Shown: one piece after another, positions 37,035-48,753 of the stretch
Layout of the letters: each line of letters starts with the position of its first letter
Numbering within the stretch: the stretch's first letter is position 1
Source: Arbacia lixula
Lineage: Eukaryota; Echinodermata; Echinoidea; Arbacioida; Arbaciidae
Length of the DNA stretch: 64,000 nucleotides
Direction of reading: 5' to 3'
Assembly (NCBI GenBank): GCA_963669155.1
Contig: OZ022597.1
Coordinates: 4,242,029-4,306,028 of the forward strand
Position numbers and translations under genes: made by a program
Notes under the pieces: generated by a model
The model's database searches: none
Told to the model about the DNA's origin: nothing
Seen by the model: only the letters and a program-made list of their open reading frames with translations

Positions 37035-39913
37035 GTACCATAAAATGAAGGGGGGGGGGGGGGGAGAGAGCGAGACAATGGGACAGAGGTCTTACACTAC
37101 TCCTACCATCATACTTTTTAAAAACCAATTAAGCACACCCAGCAAGCTGCATGTGAGAAGTGCTGGCGCTGGTACATGTATTGTATAAAGTCAATTTACC
37201 ATGGCAACATCTGCTCATCTACAATGAAGACCTACCTACCAACCCAGCTGCTACTGGGGATGAAAACACAGACAAAAGAAGAAGGTTCCGCTTCAGAGCA
37301 AGGGAAGGGGTGTTCTTTTCGAAAAGAGAGGACAGCCACTTTTTCTGCAAAACTTGAGTGCATGCCATGAAGTGTATCAACCTCAAAGTGCTGCAAAACA
37401 TGTTTACATACTGTATAATGCTGAAAATATAAGAAAGAATAGATTTTAAAAGAGAGTTTAACTGTAAATTTCCGTAGTTACTTTCATGTGAAAAATAGCA
37501 AGCATCAATTTGGGATTCATCATTAATACATTGCCACTGTTGAACTAAAACAAAGAATCTTGTTTCACAAGATTCCTTTCTGATGGTTTTGAGAAGCAAA
37601 CTCTCTCGAAGCACAGATCCTTTTTGTCCTCATCAACAAAATAAAATGTTTTTCATAACATACTAACTCCATTCAAGCTGCTGTTCTCTGACCTCACTCA
37701 GTCTGTATGCATGAACAATGTACAATGTACATGTAACACTGTATGGTTTGATCAGCGATGTGGAAATAGCAAAACAACCCATGTCTGATTTAAATGAGTC
37801 ATAAAAACAAGGAGAAATAGAAGAAATGCTTGATAGTGGAATAAACCACGCTCTGTCCCCTGCACGGTGACGTCAACTGTGTACCCAGGTGGGTTTCGCA
37901 ACACAAAAATGATTGTTATTCCATAAAATGGGCTCCGCAACAACACCTGATGGTGGACTCATTAGAAGGGGAGGAGAAATGGACAAGGGACAAAAATCCA
38001 TGTCACCCAACAATTTTTTATTCTTAATGTCTTTTTCATCATGCAATGTACGGAGAACACAGGTAGAAAATGTTAGTTTTCACAAGTAATGACTTACATG
38101 CACACGAGCATGATCTAATACAAGGGCTCTTATACACTGTAAAACTAGATTTCTGGATTTGATTTTTAAGGCCCTTATGTAAAGTAGGGTAGAGATGATG
38201 AAACAGTGGAACTAATATTTGAATGTCTGCGTCCCTGTTCTAGTTTTTAGAAAGTCTCTCCATTTCCATTGGGAAAAAAAAAAAAATATTATTTTTTCAT
38301 ATGGTGTCTGGTTTTAGTTCACAGGTTCTTGTAAAGTTTCTGGTCAACATTGCGTGCGTCAAGGTAATTGTAAACGAGGAAGTTCCTTTTCGAAACCACA
38401 CAGCTCCATATTTTCAAGTTCATAGAGATACTGTAGATCAACGTAACAGATTCACAATTTGTACAAAGTATATATATACGTATCAGGTACAAGTAGAATT
38501 GCCTTTGTCAAGTTCTTGGACAATATCCAAGTATCCAAGTACATGTTTTGGTTGGTATAACAAACTGGTCTTTTCCACATGTAAAGGGTGGATATCTTTC
38601 TCCTGGACAGAGGACCATTATTAAAGAAATTACTTTCATACATCTAGGAATCATGCCAAGTTGCTACATGCACATATGTAACGCTCTTCAGAAAGCAACA
38701 TTTATACAGCATGCATACAACTTATAAGTACTCTTACTGCATTTCCTGTTTTCCTGTGTACAGTTATAGGGAGGGGGGATTGCTATTTGTAGGAACATGT
38801 TCATGGTCAAGGTAATTATCAAGCTTGCTGCCATAAAGCACACACACACTAAACCATCAAGGGAAAAAATTAATTCACTATTTCCAGGGGCCACTTTTTT
38901 TTAGCATATTGGCCGATTAGGCTCCAATTTTGTGTCTACAGGAATATGGGGGGGCTCTTTAAACATTTTCCAGGTCTCTTTCAAGCATTTCGGGGGTGAA
39001 ACCATGGCTAGAGTGGAAAAATGTGCATGGGAGATTCAGTGCAAAGTAGCCCACACAGTCATGACAGTGCCCAAAAGAGCCCCTGTAAAAAATTACTTTC
39101 CCTCCAATCCAATTCAATTTTATTTGGTTAGTTCCTGATCTAATTAGTAACTATTGGGTACACATCATTATCTAAAAATTTATGAGTACGCACTCTGAAG
39201 GAATGTACATGTACAGATATATACAAAATAGAATAACACATTAAAAACAAATTGTAAAAATACTAAAATACGGAAAATTTTGAACATTTTTGCACAGAAT
39301 ATAAAGTGATATTGCACATCTCAAAGGGTACCTAAATAATTCTTGTATTCATTATCGATATCAAGCCCCGTACAAATAGATAAAGGGGTGTCTAAACATT
39401 GATAGCGGAAGCAATGTTTTCAACCAGAAGCCTGCAAAAGTTCACGTGCGAAAATGTACACTTCTCGTCTAACTCAATGATTTTGACACAGAAAGCAACC
39501 TGGAGCTGGACAAGATACGAAATGCCTGTCACAGTTCCTAAAGGATGATACAGTAGCAGCTTGGTAAACAAATTTTTATTTCTATCCAGCCGTTTTCCCT
39601 AACGGCTTACCAACCCAAATTTGTTGATGCTATTGTCGATAGCTTGACGTAGGACCCCACGCCGAAGGCATGAGGTTCCATATGAATGACATGGGGCTAA
39701 TATATGACGAGCAACCTGGATCAACACTTCATTGAAATTACAATCAAGGGATTGACATTGTGACTTATTGTAATCGTCTCAACCTCACGCCTTTGCAGTA
39801 ACAAATCAATCTTACATGTAGACTGACACTAACTTGTTACAGTAATTGAAATTCAATTTAAAACTAAGTTAGACTCTACAAATAAACAATAACTGTACAC
39901 TCTAGTCTCACAT

Positions 39914-40313
39914 TACTGTATAAGCTGTTATTCTCGCGAGGGTTTTATTTTCGCAAATTTCGCGAATGAACGAGCAAACGCGAATTTAACAACGCGCGAA
40001 AATATTCTCATATCAACTTGCAACATTACGAGATTATACTACAGTAGATTGGGGCTCGGTGCATGTGAAAGAAATACTATACACGGCGAAAATAAGTGAG
40101 TAATGGATTTGTTACTGTGAATGGAGCTGTATGTACAAACATCACGAGAACAAGTGAGCTGAGACTGAGTGTTTACAAACAGCATGGTCGTATGATGTCA
40201 GGGAATTTCCCTGGATGAGTGTACGTGAACGCGAATTTAACAACACGCGAATATGTGGCAGAAGCCGCCATTCGCGAAAATATATGTACGCGAAAATAAC
40301 AGCTTATACAGTA
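39914..40313. mobile_element. MITE with TACTGTATAAGCTGTTATT ends
   Basis: 400 bp with inverted ends TACTGTATAAGCTGTTAT and ATAACAGCTTATACAGTA. It is rich in CGCGAA/TTCGCG words. It lies in DENND5 intron 1, about 300 bp from the exon-1 donor. The ends are of a type widespread in animals. Confidence 0.85.
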
Positions 40314-40618
40314 CATCTTCATAATCATAATTCAACATTTCACCACCTGACCACTGGACACTGACATTGACAAACCTCTTTGTGTCTTATCTCAAGGGGC
40401 CTTACTGTTGCTTTAGATCCATTCTATTTAGACAAGGTAAATGCCTTCATTGCAACTGTACCTGAGAGAAATTTTGTTCTGGTCAATTAGAATGAGCTGC
40501 ATGCAACATGCAGGTTGGTATCCTGTACGGGGCATTGGTTATGTGTGCGGCCGAGACTTATGGCGCACGCTATGGGCGTACTAGTACGCATTACTGCAAT
40601 TTGTGTTCAGTTACGTAC

Positions 40619-40715
40619 CTGCCAGCTGATCCAATTCGAGAGGAGCCGTAGGATCGAGTCCACAAACAGCAAAATAATCCACGAAACGGCCTCCCTGTTG
40701 GCCTGAAGAACTCAT
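40619..40715 (-). CDS. DENND5: DENND5 exon 1 (start codon)
   Basis: Starts MSSSGQQGGRFVDYFAVCGL and ends with the first base of a Gly codon at the donor GGCAG|GTACGTAA. FVDYFAVCGLD matches the family N-terminus (FADYFVICGLD in vertebrates). The start context is TCACCATGA. The 5' UTR and transcription start are not defined; a CpG-richer stretch at about 40955-41080 could be the promoter (inference). Confidence 0.93.
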
Positions 40716-41267
40716 GGTGACTTCCCCTGCTTCTCAGTCCCTCACAGCCTGATTTGAATGTGTCTCACCAAACGAAAAAAAGAGATCCAATAATATCAAC
40801 ATCGTTTGATAACCGGGAGAGATGCTCAACTTTCACTTCAAGATTACATACATTTGTACAGTGAGTTATGCCGTATATAATGCACAGCTATAATATACGT
40901 GTAGATGCGGTGGCGACGTGATGGTTGTTATTTTTTTAGTGTGCTGCATGCATTGGTACGAGACGCGCGCGCGACGTACGCGTGATTTCGCCCCGAAAAA
41001 AAAAAGAAAAACAGCAGCATTGCATTCATTGACCTTTGCCGACCTTGCCAAATTGAAGCGCACACGCGCACGCGATGTAAACAAAAGATCCATTTGTGAG
41101 ACATCCCATCTTACCAAGTGCAATTTCGGGGAATTTTACGAAAAGAAATTCCACTACGATTCCGCCAATAAGCCGATGGTTGGGACGCAATACCTAACGG
41201 ATGATTCACTCGTATCGAACATATCTGTTATTTGGCTGAACCGCTCGTGCGACCATCTGCTCAACAG

Positions 41268-41275
41268 TGACGTCA
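41268..41275. promoter_or_regulatory. CRE-like palindrome TGACGTCA
   Basis: A perfect TGACGTCA lies about 550 bp upstream of the DENND5 start, in a CpG-bearing segment. Related GACGTC words also occur inside several mobile elements here, so its role is uncertain. Confidence 0.3.
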
Positions 41276-41468
41276 TTGATTGTCCTGACCTTGGTCATTA
41301 GGCAGTTAGGGACTATCCCGACGTATTTGGGGGTTCATTTGGTTGTTTCATCATAGACGTGTATCCGGGTTTCAAAATTCAATTATGGAAATTAATTTCA
41401 CTTCAAACAAATAGAAATTTACCCGGAGATGACGTTCCGGGATTAAAACTATTTGTTGTTTGCTCTGT

Positions 41469-41481
41469 CCACCCCACCCTC

Positions 41482-41572
<91 letters not shown>

Positions 41573-41661
41573 TCTCTTTCTATGTCACTCTGTCGCTCTC
41601 TCTGTCGTCCCCCCTCTCTCTTTGTCTCTCTCTCTCTCTCTCTGTCGCTCGCTCTCTCCCT

Positions 41662-41703
<42 letters not shown>

Positions 41704-41762
41704 TGCTCTATGTCTATTTCTATCTCCCTTCTCTCCCTTCTCTCCCTTCTTCCAATACCCCA
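41469..41762. repeat. (CT)n microsatellite
   Basis: About 290 bp of TCTCTC with a few GTCGCTC and CCCTCCC interruptions, in the intergenic space. Open on both strands by composition only. Confidence 0.93.
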
Positions 41763-42974
41763 CCCCTAACCTTCATTGTTTTTTGTGATACAAATATTTG
41801 TGGATTATTTCATCATATGCGATGCTTCTGTTGTATGGAATTAAGGTTGACGGATACGTGAAACTGCACAAGAAGTCTTCCAAGTGAAAATCTTATAGCA
41901 TCATATTATTGAAAAGAAGCGAGTTTACAAGGAGGTGAGGCGAGTATAAAATTTAATTTAAAATAAAATTTAGATTTAATTTGACTTTGAAACTTCGTGT
42001 ATCTAGTCTGCCACTCAGATATATGGGGAACTTTATAATCGAAACTCGTCAATGAACAGGTCTGGCTGCGGTAGACTAATCATATTGATTTGTTCGTCTC
42101 TATACTGGCTGGCCGATAAAAAAAACAAGAGAAAATAATAATTTACTAGTCGAACAACCAAGTTTACTTATAGCCGGTTGAACAGTTTGGCTGATATCAA
42201 ACTACCTGGAAGATATGATCATTCATTCCAATATCATTGAATTTTTCTTCTCGTGTTATATGTTCGCCATTTTTTCTTTTCTTTTTTCTTCATGGTTAAG
42301 CAAATTATTGTCTATTGTTCACATAGATGATTTCATATGATGTTCTCAATAATGTTACGGGACATTTTTCTTGTCAAGCTTTCTTGTCAAGCTTAATTTT
42401 GCCCCCCCCCCCCCCCAACCCCCGTGCTACTGTAAGTTCCGATATTTAATTGAAATGTATTTGAAATGCCTATTTATGTTGTATTGTGAACAATACTATA
42501 CATGAAATGAAATCAAATAAAGCGAGCTAAAGAGGGCGTAGTTCTGGCCTGACGGATAGTGTCCCTTTATAGAAAGGGACATTTTTTTTAATGTTGAGTG
42601 TGCAATGAAGTAAAGTTCCTGCGACTAATCGAAAAGCGCACTGGCGGCATGGAACGTTGGAATTGATGATATGCTTATTTTTTAAAAGCTTAAATATATG
42701 ATTTTTGTTATTATTTTACCATGAAATAAACCAGTATTCCCATCCGCCGTATCGCATCTATCCTCCTTAATTAAAAATTGATCTTTACATTTTCTCTTTA
42801 ACAATTTACCCTTATCACTTTTTCACCATAACGCAACCAAAAGTTTTTTTTTTTTTAAGAAACAGTATCGCTGACGTAGCCTACTCTGAGTGTAATCATA
42901 CAAAAATATGCTTTTTTGGGGGGTCATGTCATGACATTTTCTTTGATCATCTTTATGTCCCCCATTTTTCTTTT

Positions 42975-44208
42975 TGTTATTTTTTGTCTTTTTTTTTTTT
43001 TTTTTCTTTCAAATGATCTTTATTCATATTCCAATCACAAAATCATAATAACATCGAATATTGATTTTCTTTTACATATATAAATCAACTTAATTAAACA
43101 AAATCCAGTAACTCATTTGGAAGACTGTACAAAGCTTTACCAGTACAAATTCTATTTACCTCTAACCTCTTTCGTATCTCGGATTTAAATAAATATTTCA
43201 GTCTAGAATTTCTGTAATCGGTACCCTTATAATTTCGTAGTATTATCAACTTATAAATGCTCCAAAAAGCTATTGTCATAAATTCATCTAATTCAACAAA
43301 ATCTGAAGTTTTTATAAGAAGTCCAATATTAATGTCAACACGTAAGTGAAAAACCTTCTCAGTCAGCCAAATAATATAATCCCAAAACTTTCTATTCAAT
43401 TTACAAGTTATTAATGCATGTGTTAAATCTTCATCTACTTGACATGTTGTGCATTTAGCATCTTCACCCAAATTCCATTTACATAAATTCCTCTTTACTG
43501 GCAAAAGATTATATAACACTTTGAAATTAAATTCTCGCAATTTGTTATCCTTTACTCGTGCTAAATTTCGTTCAAAACATGCTTTGTGGAAAAACTTAGC
43601 GAACTATTGGCTAGATGAATTAGGGGGTTTAGATTTATTATTAAATAGTGATTTTACAGTATATAATGTTCAATCTATGTGTAATCAGAACATGCCTTTG
43701 TTTTATGTGGAAATAATTCAAGCTTGGGCATCAATTGACAAGCAGTTACTTAAAAAGAATTTACCGGTGGAAAAGAATATTTTATGGCACAATCAACATG
43801 TTATCTTTAATAAGAAATCACTGTTTTTTAAAGAGTGGTTTGATAGCGGTATTATGCGTTTTGAAGATATTTTGACCGATGGAAGATTCAAATCGGTAGA
43901 GGAAATAACCAGAGTTTTGAAATCTAGAAAGAGTAAAGGAAGAGCGATTTTTGATTATGCAAAATTACGTCAGGCTGTACCAAAAATCTGGTTTACGCAA
44001 ATAGTAATTAATAGGAATGAGAATGTTTTACCCCTGACTGTTCCGAAAATGAAAATAGGAAAATCTATGAGGGGATTAAGTGAGATAACATCAAAATATT
44101 TTTATCATCTGTTGATGTTGCAAGAAGGGGTATATACACGCTGTTGCTTCTTTTGGGAAAATTTGGTAAACATAAATATAACATGGGCAAAATGTTATTT
44201 TTTGTCTT
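42975..44208 (-). mobile_element. Twin-primed, 5'-truncated LINE insertion with 16 bp TSD
   Basis: A non-LTR retrotransposon fragment. The 3' part is on the minus strand (about 43555 down to 42991): a frame with a zf-RVT-like domain (CTTCQ...H...C in KCTTCQVDEDLTHALITCKL), stop at 43094, AATAAA at 43024-43019 and a poly(A) tract at 43005-42991. The preceding element segment is inverted on the plus strand (about 43556-44192): an open frame with PLFYVEIIQAWASI and AVPKIWFTQI, typical of the region just before zf-RVT in L1-type ORF2. The flanks are identical, TGTTATTTTTTGTCTT, at 42975-42990 and 44193-44208. Both coding parts are uninterrupted, so the insertion is probably young. No RT core or endonuclease is present, so it cannot move by itself. 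Confidence 0.92.
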
Positions 44209-44687
44209 GCTATCATATTTAGTGACGTTTTTGTGTAATTATTGCCTACATATATGAAAGGCCTATAAAACTTTGCTAAATTAATTTTTTATAACTTTTT
44301 CATGTCTTCTACATACATGTACATTCAACTGAAACACCTAATATAATCGTTATTGTCCTTAAAATTTGATTGAACTGTCTCTTTGTTTTGTTTGGATGAT
44401 CATGAAGGTAAAAATAAATATTTTTAATTCAATTCCGGGCTGCGTCTTTCGGATTATCCCAATCAACTATCTTTGTTCTTCAAATATTACTAGTACGTAG
44501 GCCCAAACTCATCGTACGAGTAGAAGATTCAGAGAATATTGAAACCATATTATGACACTGCCCAGACGTTGATGTCTAACACATGACACAGGTCGGCCGA
44601 TTTTGCTAGAACATCACTCCCGAGCCCTGGCCTGCACATCGAACAAATAGGTCGACTGCCATCTATCGTCTGCTTCTGTAAAGGGAT

Positions 44688-44700
44688 TTCCCGAACATTC
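44688..44700 (+). promoter_or_regulatory. Perfect heat-shock element
   Basis: TTCCCGAACATTC is an exact TTCnnGAAnnTTC three-unit HSF1 site. It lies 47 bp before the CDC37 start codon. Because the transcription start is unknown it could be in the proximal promoter or the 5' UTR. Confidence 0.6.
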
Positions 44701-44746
44701 ATTGCATGACCGGATCTTCAGGACAAGGAACAATTCTCGTCTAAAA

Positions 44747-44779
44747 ATGGTTGATTACAGCAAATGGGATCACATTGAG
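44747..44779 (+). CDS. CDC37: CDC37 exon 1 (start)
   Basis: Eleven codons, MVDYSKWDHIE, then the donor GAG|GTATGT. Phase 0. This is the invariant CDC37 N-terminus. Confidence 0.96.
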
Positions 44780-45386
44780 GTATGTATTTGCTAAAGTGTA
44801 TATTGATACAAATAAAAGTTATATGTTGATTGGTGTATGAATAAGGCAAACAATCATAAATGCGTTTATTCTTTATTATAAGGGCAGCGATACATATTCA
44901 CGGACCCACCCGTCCAGAGAATTGTGAACGATGTATGGGCTTACTCGATACTCTACGGAGTGTAGCTCGTGTACCGCCCGGGCCTAGCGGGGCCGCAAGC
45001 TGGGCAATGGACTACAGTATTAATGGAATATGGGGAGCCAATACCCCCCCCCCCCCCCCCCCCCCCCACAATTTGAGATCCCCGAGCGAGTGCACAGCAG
45101 GAATTTTGCAGAAAACAAGACTTTCTGGTCGGCCTGTAATTTTGACATTTACAGAATACTGTTAATTTTTGTAGGGCCTAGCTTAAAATTTCAAAAGACG
45201 ATATTGGTGAAACTTTTTTTTTTTGACTCGCAATTGCGTAGCTTGACCGAAACTGTTGTGCCGATGGTGATTCTGTAGTCTCACGTGTGATACGCTTGCC
45301 GTTGTGCTCTAATATGCATTTTTGCCAGTGCGTCGATGAAGGAGACCGTGGTGCATGGTGAGAATGGGCCACTAACCATACATGTA

Positions 45387-45670
45387 CACAACAGCTCCAA
45401 GGAATTGGCATAAGAAATGGGAAAGGGAAGAAAGGGAAGGAGCCGCAGGGGGGCGTAACCCTCTGATGGTTGGCAGGGCAGCCACATGGAAGGCAGCTGG
45501 TGAGGTGGCCACGACTGCAAGTTGGGGTAGTTGGTTCCAACACGATGCTTTAGCCTAAAAACCATCGTGTTTCATGCCGAACTGGACAAAATATACCGCA
45601 GTTCAAAACTGCTGCTCTTTCCCTTTCTTCCCTTTCCCTTTTCCTATGCCAATTCATATAAGCTGTAGTG
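45387..45670. mobile_element. TA-flanked foldback MITE (CACTACAG family), copy with insert
   Basis: Arms start CACAACAGCTCCAAGGAATT and end AAGCTGTAGTG, flanked by TA. A segment of about 100 bp (around 45450-45545) interrupts the left arm. It is in CDC37 intron 1. Confidence 0.8.
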
Positions 45671-45981
45671 TAGTTTAGCAAGTGCAGGTATTTATGTATG
45701 GCGTGCAAGTAAGAAGTGGCTTTAAACCTGATCGTTTATTTGTATTACTAATGGGCTTTGCTGATCGAATACGATGTAGCATCAAATGCGATTTAATTTC
45801 TAATACAGGGTTTAGTATACAGAAATGGAAATATTTGGTGTGGGCTCTGGGTAGTTAACCTGATCATGCAAAAGCTTCATATAGCTATTTGCACATTTAT
45901 GGCTTTTGAAGACGACCCTAGGATGTCAGGCTAAAGAGTAAGCTATTTTTTTCTTCATTCCCTCCCTGTATGAAACGGAAG

Positions 45982-46115
45982 GTGTCTGATGATGAGGATG
46001 ACACCCACCCTAACATTGACACACCAAGCCTGTTCCGCTGGCGCCACCAGGCCCGGGTGGATCGCATGGAGGAGCAGAAGCAGGAGCGGGCGGAAATGGA
46101 GCAAGGAACCACCAA
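45982..46115 (+). CDS. CDC37: CDC37 exon 2
   Basis: 134 nt, phase 0 in and 2 out. Encodes [20 protein letters not shown] and [20 protein letters not shown] to QGTT. The acceptor is ACGGAAG|GTGTCT; the donor ACCAA|GTAATA is weak but forced by phase with exon 3. Confidence 0.95.
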
Positions 46116-46172
46116 GTAATAGAAGGAGAAAGGAGAGATACTCTCTCCTTTTACATGAAACAAAGAAATCTA

Positions 46173-46806
46173 TTTAAAGGGTTACTAAATTAGAATAATT
46201 GGGTCCCACTAATTTATGTAAAATTATCCACTAAAAACAAATTTCACATTTTGTTTGCCTGTAACATAGATTCATTTTGACGAAAAATTTGAAAAAACAC
46301 TCACCTCCAAGTGACGTCAGAGGAGTCAAATGCCATAAAAAGACTCCGCTGTTAAAATTAGATGGTACGGAAGTCAACAATAGACCATTTTCATAATGTA
46401 TTCACAACTTTCCCCCTAACTGCGAAGTAACACATTATTGCATTCACCTGTATCTTGTCATTCAGATTCAGTGGATGGAATCCACTTTGAATCTATTAGT
46501 TGTTGTTACTCGGACAATCCTCGGACAAGCTTTGGGGTTCCTATCGGTAAGGTATTGTTTGAATTGCATGACATACATACATGATGAAAAAAAGTCTATT
46601 AGAAATTATTGTTGACTTCCGTACAATTTAACAGCGGAGTCTTTTATGGCATTTGACTCCTCTGACATCACTTGGACTTGTGCATTTTTTCAAATTTTCG
46701 TCAAAATGAGACTTTATTGCGGCAAACAAATGTGAAGTTCGTTTTTAGTGGATAATTTTACTTAAATTAGTGGGAACTTATTTTTCTAATTTAGTAACCA
46801 TTTAAG
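46173..46806. mobile_element. 630 bp palindromic element in CDC37 intron 2
   Basis: The left arm AGGGTTACTAAATTAGAATA and an inverted right arm pair over about 200 bp, including the shared words GACTCCGCTGTTAAAATT and TTGACTCCTCTGA in complement. TTTAA lies at both ends (46173-46177 and 46800-46805 region). The loop is about 200 bp. Noncoding. Confidence 0.85.
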
Positions 46807-47186
46807 GGTCACAACATATGCAATCTCGATAAATTGGTTGTTTTTATGCTAAGTTTACTTTTTCGTTCATATCTCATGTGAGCTGAGCAAGGAGCCACCA
46901 AGAAATGGCAGGAGAAACTGATTGTTTCTAGGAGTTGAAAGCTTTCAAAACATGTTTTTTTTGGTCCTTTTGTTATGTAACTCACATGAGAGAAATTTGA
47001 TCTTGGTACATGTCTGCAGAGCAATCTATTGTATGGTAATTGGTAACCCTCGTTCATTTCAGTCATGTTACATGTAGCATGACTCGATGAACTTCTGTGA
47101 TGTGTTACTGTCAAGCAAACTGCATTTTGAATTAGGTCTTACTTTGGCTCTATTTTTATGTTGTTTTGGTGATGTTCTTTTCACAG

Positions 47187-47250
47187 GGTCAAGAATGCCA
47201 TTGAAGACACAAGACAGCTCTTGGAGAATTTAAAGACCAAAGGAGATGAG
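47187..47250 (+). CDS. CDC37: CDC37 exon 3
   Basis: 64 nt. One base completes Lys; the exon then reads VKNAIEDTRQLLENLKTKGD plus E. Acceptor TTTTCACAG|GGTC, donor GAG|GTAAAG. Helical, part of the N-terminal coiled coil; sequence is variable in this family. Confidence 0.92.
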
Positions 47251-47328
47251 GTAAAGTGAACAGTAGAGGGAGGCAGATAATGTCACGCCCCGCTCTGACT
47301 ACATTACACTGGGGCTCAAAGCGGTTTA

Positions 47329-47600
47329 AGGGATAGTCCACCGTAACATTCAGTTGGTTTTAATAAAAGCAGAAAGATAAAAGAAACATATGAGTGAAGG
47401 TTTGATGAAAATTTGTCAAAAGATAAGAAAGTTATGATTGTGTAAATTTTTGATTTTGTGACGTCACTTACGAGGTGCTCTCCCATATGTTATGTACTAC
47501 TTTTTCCATAAGTTGCCTTCTTTCTGTTCTTTGAAACAAGTGTAACTTTCTTATCCTTTGACAGATTTTCACCAAAACTTCACTAATATGTTTCTGCATA
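47329..47600. mobile_element. Dispersed MITE-like element
   Basis: Starts TAAGGGATAGTCCACC. The two halves hold inverted relatives of AAAGATAAGAAAGTTATGA, and TGACGTCACTT lies in the middle. A related right half is at about 59700-59862, where it ends GGTGGTCAATCCCTTTAA. It is in CDC37 intron 3. Confidence 0.65.
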
Positions 47601-48104
47601 TGATGCACCACATGTTACCCCGGGGTACCACGTTGTGTAGCGCCATCTCGTGTCCACTCGAGTGCAATGCAGTGCGTGTTAGTAGCACAGAACTATAGTT
47701 CACTGGTACAGTGGTACAACTCGTAGCACTGATCTCTATACTGTACATTCTGGAGCCTGTATTCTCCTCATTCTTGCCATGACAGAAAGTAAAAGATAAT
47801 ACCACTTCATGATGTGATATTCATTTTCATGCAGAAGTTGTAAAACAATGTGGAAGAGAATATTTAACATAACAAACTTAAGATGAGACCAGCACAAAAA
47901 GAAGGATATTGAATGGTGATAAAAATGTCTTCCTTCTGCAGAGGAGAAACATAGGCTAGGTAGATAAATAGGCAAATCAAAGAGTTGGTTGTGTTTTTAT
48001 TTGGCAGTTCAAGGAAGATCAAATTCTGCTATTTTGGTCGAACAGCCACAACAAAGTCCTGATTTTTTTGTGCCACTTTCACGCTGGAAAAACAACACAT
48101 TTAA

Positions 48105-48575
48105 AGAGAGGGTGTCCCATTAGCAAAGGTCATGAAACTTGGCGGGAATCAGCAGTATACCCTTATGATAACATGTCTTAAATCTCATAGTTATAGCCTC
48201 ACCAACCTTTTCAGGAAAAAAATCGGAAAACATTTTATGAAACTTAGCGGCCCTAGTCTACTTTCACAATGTTATTGCCCCTGTCAAAGCGCGATGCGCT
48301 GTGCACTGCGGGCATGCTCCCATTGAACGCATGCACTGTGGTGCGGATCATAGCGCACAGTGGTCTCCTGTCTGTAGGCTACAAAAAACGGGAGGTTTCG
48401 GATGACCCACCCAAAACCTCTTCAAAATCTAGCGATGGATGTATTGCTGCTTAAATGTAGTTGCTAGGTCGTTAATTAAGGAGGGTAGTTTTTAAACAGT
48501 ATTGTCCCCCATTTTCTGTGTTTTTTCACAAAATGTTATTGTTCTGACATGTTAGAGAGCTACCCCGTCTTTAAT
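48105..48575. mobile_element. Relative of the 22284 dispersed repeat
   Basis: Shares AATCAGCAGTATACCC, CCTTTTCAGGAAAAA, GCGGGCATGCTCCCAT and GACCCACCCAAAACCTC with the elements near 22284 and 30640. It lies in CDC37 intron 3. Confidence 0.7.
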
Positions 48576-48623
48576 GCAACTATTCCATTTTCGCCATGAC
48601 GATTTCTCTTCTTATCCGTTCAG

Positions 48624-48719
48624 GAAGGAGCAAAGAAAGCCGCCCAAAAACTCAAGGAATTGGAGGATGACGAGAAGAAATGGAGAGCTAAGGAAGCTGA
48701 AATAGAGAAGAAGGAGAAG
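48624..48719 (+). CDS. CDC37: CDC37 exon 4
   Basis: 96 nt, phase 0 to 0, 32 codons: EGAKKAAQKLKELEDDEKKW and RAKEAEIEKKEK. A highly charged coiled coil. Acceptor TTCAG|GAAGGA, donor AAG|GTAAGG. Confidence 0.95.
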
Positions 48720-48753
48720 GTAAGGGAGGCAGGTGCAGAAAGCTAACAACATA

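Larger units (their letters stand above)
3611..40715 (-). other. DENND5: DENND5 gene (Rab6IP1-like DENN protein), 5' part
   Basis: Four coding exons join in phase (97+110+802+194 nt, 401 codons). Known for the family: DENND5A/B proteins carry uDENN-cDENN-dDENN modules followed by RUN and PLAT domains, bind Rab6 and act as exchange factors in Golgi and endosome traffic. Seen here: an N-terminus with DYFAVCGLD close to the vertebrate DYFVICGLD; YPSNVEWNPFD; LCMPKGLSF; a uDENN stretch FVMTREDNSRTYG; the cDENN start DTLYVSKCICLI; ESYIFNILYEVPLPP; and DYQRLMQVAECITALIFPFQ before VPILPASMLYFLDAP. The start codon has a good context (TCACCATGA). The linker between uDENN and cDENN is longer than in human and basic/Ser-rich. 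The rest of cDENN, dDENN, RUN and PLAT are outside the window. Introns are 25.5, 7.0 and 3.4 kb. It is divergent from CDC37. DENND5A and DENND5B cannot be told apart; most invertebrates have one gene. Confidence 0.93.

Noticed and set aside
40918..41301. 127-codon plus-strand frame upstream of DENND5
   Set aside because: Basic, no domain, starts in an AT/CpG mixed promoter-like region; more likely chance.
43449..44222. A 257-codon plus-strand gene
   Set aside because: Only 43556 to 44192 is LINE coding sequence; the start runs through the antisense of the other LINE half and the end runs into the target-site duplication.
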